Positions 61,503 to 64,000 of a stretch of 64,000 nt of DNA are shown one piece after another (positions within the stretch are counted from its first letter, which is position 1; every line of letters begins with the position of its first letter). Source of the DNA: Cupriavidus necator A5-1 (GTDB lineage Bacteria; Pseudomonadota; Gammaproteobacteria; Burkholderiales; Burkholderiaceae); assembly GCF_000744095.1 (NCBI RefSeq), contig NZ_JQLI01000008.1, positions 1,426,001-1,490,000 of the forward strand. The letters run 5' to 3'. The notes under the pieces are model-generated. The model saw nothing but the letters and a program-made list of their open reading frames with translations. It was not told where the DNA came from and ran no database searches. Position numbers and translations under genes: made by a program.

Positions 61503-63275
61503 TTGCTCCACACCTTTGAAGCCCGCCTCAATCTGACCCCCGAGTTAGCCGCCTTGTTGGCGGCTAACTCGGAACGCTGGTCGTGGGGCGCGCGTAAGGC
61601 TTGGAGTCTTCTGTATCGACAAAACCTCACTCGAACGACCGCCTACGCCACCTTAACGAGGGAAGGCTTTACCTCGCATCAAGTCGATTCCATGCTGACG
61701 CAAGCTGAAATGCGCCATGCAGGCTTGGTCGAACTCAAAAAGTACGAACGAGGTCAGCTTGAGCTGGCCATTCAGCGACGCGAATGCGCACTAGCCGACA
61801 AAGGCAAGAAAATTCAGGCCCTGTCAAAACGGCAAGCCAAGCTACGCGCTCAACGCGATAAAGTAGCACCGAAGCCGGGGAAAGCCCGTTCAAACCGCTA
61901 CCTTACGAGGCTAGCCCGCCTACGGGAAGTCGATACCGAACTCGAATTTTGCCGCAACTGGGTCGCACAAAAAGAACGCGTTCTTACTGCCAAGCGCGGC
62001 AAGCTGTCCGCGCTGCTTAAAGCTATTGATGAAGGCCGCTACAGTCTCTGTTTTGGCTCGAAGAAGCTGCTTCAGCAGCGGCCCGGCGAACACAACACCG
62101 AGACCACTCCATTCGCCTCTGTCGAGGATTGGCACGAGGCCTGGGACACAGCCCGAAACGGTCAGGTCTGGTCGATAGGACATACGGCTAAGCCCAGCGG
62201 CAATAGCGAACTACAGTGGCTGCCGGATACCAACCAGTTGCGCGTCCGGTTGACGGACAAGCTTGCGCATGAACGCATGGACGCTTTGGGCATTCCTCGC
62301 AGCGGAGGGCCGCAAAAGGTGATGCCCCTTCGCATGAAATGCCGATTCATTGTGATTGACGGGGTCGACTTTGCCTCGCATCGGGGCGCGGCCCGCGCAG
62401 CGCTGATTGACGCGTTTGGAAAGCGGCCTGTCACAATGCGGCTCTTGCAAAGGCTATCACCGGGCGGCGAGCGCATTTGGTATCTGCAAGCGAGCGTTGA
62501 CGTTCCCACCGGTTTCAACCCAGAGACCGCTCGCACTAGAGAGGCTGGTGTCCTTGGACTGGATTTGAATGCCCGGGGCGTTGCCTGGGCTGTGGTGAAG
62601 CCCGATGGGAACCGGTTGCGGGAGGGTCATCCGCAGAGCGGCTTTCTCGGCTGGGACCTAAAAGGCCTTTCCGACGCTGTACGCAAGCAAGTCATCGGAA
62701 CAACCGTTGCAGAGCTTGCCCGCCTGGGCAAGCGCCTAGGCCTCGCAGTGGCCATCGAGAACCTGGATTTCGCGACGAAGAAGGCCGGCTTGCGCGCCGG
62801 CGGCGTCAACAAGCGATACAACGAGATGCTGAGCTCGTTTGCAAGCTCACAGTTCGCAGAGCTGATGACCCGTGCCTGTGAAAAAGCTCATGTTCGGCTC
62901 TATTTGGTGAACCCTTCGTACAGTGCGGTCGGAGGCTTCACCAAATATGGCCGTCCCAATCGAATCGGCGCGGATGAGTCCGCCGCTCTTTGGTTGGGCC
63001 GGCAAGCTTTGTACGGTATCCCCTGGAAGACAGTGGGTGCCCAGTGCTTCGTCAAGAGGCACAACGAGCGACTCGTCTTTTCGCACCTGCCAGCCACCCC
63101 GAAGCAGAGCAAGACGGCCCTGGCAGGGGCTCAATGGAGAGATGTCGCTCGGGCTCTAGGCAAGAACCGGAAGCGATGGGGTGAAAACCTCCGCAATTGG
63201 TTCCTCTGCCAGGTCGAAACCCCTTCCCCGCAGACCGTCTGCGAGCCTGGTGTGGCGTCATTGCCAACGGGATAG
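61503..63275 (+). CDS. TnpB-related RuvC-type RNA-guided nuclease-like protein
   Basis: The product is 590 aa from TTG 61503, preceded by AGGTAGG. MLHTFEARLNLTPELAALL is a TnpB-like start. A Lys/Arg-rich helical insert (about 85-150) follows, and the RuvC domain has LGLDLNARGVAWAVV (Asp354), VAIENLDFATKK (Glu419) and NRIGADESAALWLGRQAL (Asp491). VNPSYSAVGGFTKYG lacks the CxxC zinc ribbon of classical TnpB. All three acidic residues are kept, so cleavage should be possible. At 590 aa it is far longer than IS605 TnpB (about 400). Related proteins are often labelled IS200/IS605 accessory. The guide RNA is inferred. Confidence 0.8.
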   Translation: MLHTFEARLNLTPELAALLAANSERWSWGARKAWSLLYRQNLTRTTAYATLTREGFTSHQVDSMLTQAEMRHAGLVELKKYERGQLELAIQRRECALADKGKKIQALSKRQAKLRAQRDKVAPKPGKARSNRYLTRLARLREVDTELEFCRNWVAQKERVLTAKRGKLSALLKAIDEGRYSLCFGSKKLLQQRPGEHNTETTPFASVEDWHEAWDTARNGQVWSIGHTAKPSGNSELQWLPDTNQLRVRLTDKLAHERMDALGIPRSGGPQKVMPLRMKCRFIVIDGVDFASHRGAARAALIDAFGKRPVTMRLLQRLSPGGERIWYLQASVDVPTGFNPETARTREAGVLGLDLNARGVAWAVVKPDGNRLREGHPQSGFLGWDLKGLSDAVRKQVIGTTVAELARLGKRLGLAVAIENLDFATKKAGLRAGGVNKRYNEMLSSFASSQFAELMTRACEKAHVRLYLVNPSYSAVGGFTKYGRPNRIGADESAALWLGRQALYGIPWKTVGAQCFVKRHNERLVFSHLPATPKQSKTALAGAQWRDVARALGKNRKRWGENLRNWFLCQVETPSPQTVCEPGVASLPTG

Positions 63276-63419
63276 AAGTGTGGTTTTCAGCTCGAGACCT
63301 CTAGGACCTCGAGCGGCGCAGTGAAAACTGCGTTTTGTCGCCGTGTTCTCTTGTGGAAGAAATTTTGCCTAAGAGAATGGCCATCTCTGCTAGTCCAGAG
63401 ATGGCCATTGAGAATTACA
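63276..63419 (+). ncRNA. Candidate omega-RNA-like structured region downstream of the nuclease gene
   Basis: Between the nuclease stop and the right inverted repeat three perfect hairpins follow each other: GCTCGAG/CTCGAGC (63290-63314); CGCAGT-GAAA-ACTGCG (63317-63332) with a GNRA loop; and AATGGCCATCTCT/AGAGATGGCCATT (63376-63409). In TnpB systems the guide RNA is cut from this position with the sequence beyond the right end as guide. No direct evidence of a transcript exists here; read it as a candidate. Confidence 0.5.
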
Positions 63420-63443
63420 TCAACACTTTAAGCGACCGCCTAG
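63418..63443 (-). repeat. Right terminal inverted repeat
   Basis: TCAACACTTTAAGCGAC (63420-63436) is the exact inverse of 61427-61443 in the left end; outer bases differ at two positions and the innermost at one. Confidence 0.9.
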
Positions 63444-63453
63444 GCGACAAGCC
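63444..63453. repeat. Target-site duplication, right copy
   Basis: GCGACAAGCC at 63444-63453, followed by GGCC. Read together with the left flank it restores the original terminator stem of the glycine-zipper gene. Confidence 0.85.
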
Positions 63454-63497
63454 GGCCTTGTTGTAACGGCACATTAGACGCGCCGGTGTGTGGCCGG

Positions 63498-64000
63498 TCA
63501 CCCCGTGACCAGCGCACCGTTCTCAAGGTGCACGCGCTGGCCCACCTGCACGCCAGGGTTCTGCTCGTAAGTGAAGCTGCGATGGCTGCCATCGTCCATG
63601 CGTACGCGGACTTCGTAATGCGTGTCCTTGCTGACTGCCTTCTCGATCTGGTTGCCGGCCACGCCGCCGCCTACGGCGCCGACCACGGTACCGACGATGC
63701 GGCCATTGCCCTTGCCAACCTGGTTGCCCAGCAGGCCGCCGACCACGGCACCGCCCAGCGCGCCCAGGCCGCTGGTGTTGGGCTTCTGGGTCTGGATCGG
63801 CGTCACGGCGACCACGCGGCCGGCGTAGGGACTGGCCTTGGCGGCCTGGCGCTCGGTGTCGGCACGCTGGCCGGCACGCGGCTCGCTGTCGCGCTGCGCG
63901 GCCTGGCGTGCCGGGGCGGTGCGTGGTGCGACTTGCGACGAACGGGCGGCGTCCTGATTGGCCGAGCGTGGCTGGCCGTCATCGTAGACCGGCGGGCGCG
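63498..64000 (-). CDS. Glycine-zipper 2TM domain protein (Rickettsia 17-kDa antigen-like), N-terminus outside window
   Basis: The frame is open to the window end; 167 residues are visible. An Arg/Gln/Ala-rich segment with RSANQDAARSS precedes VVAVTPIQTQKPNTSGLGALGGAVVGGLLGNQVGKGNGRIVGTVVGAVGGGVAGNQIEKAV, a double glycine zipper, and DTHYEVRVRMDDGSHRSFTYEQNPGVQVGQRVHLENGALV, the beta-rich C-terminal part of 17-kDa antigen-like proteins. It is probably an envelope protein. Its terminator was split by the mobile element that starts about 55 bases beyond the stop. Confidence 0.85.
   Translation of the reverse strand, partial: RPPVYDDGQPRSANQDAARSSQVAPRTAPARQAAQRDSEPRAGQRADTERQAAKASPYAGRVVAVTPIQTQKPNTSGLGALGGAVVGGLLGNQVGKGNGRIVGTVVGAVGGGVAGNQIEKAVSKDTHYEVRVRMDDGSHRSFTYEQNPGVQVGQRVHLENGALVTG

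Larger units (their letters stand above)
61420..63443. mobile_element. Transposon with terminal inverted repeats whose only gene is a TnpB-like nuclease
   Basis: The boundaries are set by 26-bp inverted repeats and a 10-bp target duplication. Removing the element and one duplicate restores a rho-independent terminator: on the minus strand GGCCGGC-TTGTC-GCCGGTC followed by six T. The insertion therefore split the loop of the terminator of the glycine-zipper gene. The 2024-bp element has one gene (TnpB-like), no DDE or Y1 transposase, and about 140 bases of structured sequence after it. Its base composition is lower in G+C than its neighbours. It is probably moved by a transposase acting in trans. 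Confidence 0.85.

Noticed and set aside
61427..63436. Reading the element as an ordinary IS200/IS605 insertion
   Set aside because: That family has no inverted ends and does not duplicate its target; both are present here, and no Y1 TnpA is found.

Overview
The window is a GC-rich betaproteobacterial chromosome segment that looks like Cupriavidus, close to C. necator / Ralstonia eutropha. Evidence: an intracellular PHB depolymerase whose Cys183, Asp355 and His388 fall at the numbering I recall for R. eutropha PhaZ1, Bug-type solute receptors, beta-oxidation clusters, and gene orders such as yhdP-nit-tldD-aroG and the isc operon. Nearly all of it is housekeeping core; the only clear mobile element is near the right end. 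I see no rRNA, tRNA or CRISPR array.

Layout. 1-5400: tail of a gamma-glutamyltransferase, then a minus-strand acyl-CoA cluster (3-hydroxyacyl-CoA dehydrogenase, enoyl-CoA hydratase, histidine phosphatase, ACAD10-type phosphotransferase) and a glutathione transferase. 5500-13400: aminotransferase, orphan PIN protein, YaaA, M14 carboxypeptidase, Lys/Ser-tailed lipoprotein, N-formylglutamate amidohydrolase, Bug receptor and divergent LysR regulator. 13400-17400: MoxR/GNAT/VWA operon and two c-type cytochromes. 17480-25830: DAHP synthase behind a Phe/Tyr attenuator, TldD, nitrilase-like amidase and the large AsmA-like YhdP. 26000-31900: GlnE, a rhombosortase, its apparent GlyGly-CTERM subtilase substrate, and a lipoprotein resembling the subtilase propeptide. 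31900-39100: RecN, NadK, HrcA, HemH, S4 protein, GrpE, thioredoxin-like protein. 39100-48100: phospholipase A, DUF1841, EamA exporter, nitroreductase, Nth with an RnfB-like ferredoxin, TetR regulator, PHB depolymerase, aromatic aminotransferase. 48250-54100: UvrB, four small proteins including a tyrosine phosphatase, and a COG4389 membrane protein. 54120-60290: iscR-iscS-iscU-iscA-DUF3565-hscB-hscA-fdx-iscX, preceded by a near-consensus IscR box. 60300-64000: duplicated outer-membrane protein, a 2.0-kb transposon, and a glycine-zipper protein cut by the window end.

Three things stand out. (1) 61420-63443 is a transposon with 26-bp inverted repeats and a 10-bp target duplication. Its only gene is a large TnpB-like RuvC nuclease with no transposase, followed by three hairpins in a row that resemble a guide-RNA scaffold; it has split a terminator hairpin. 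(2) 28961-31870 is a surface-protease module: rhombosortase, sorted protease and separate propeptide-like lipoprotein. (3) 18636-18765 is a complete ribosome-mediated attenuator (Phe/Tyr leader peptide, three alternative pairings, U-tract terminator) in front of DAHP synthase. In addition, three copies of a palindromic repeat each sit between convergent genes.
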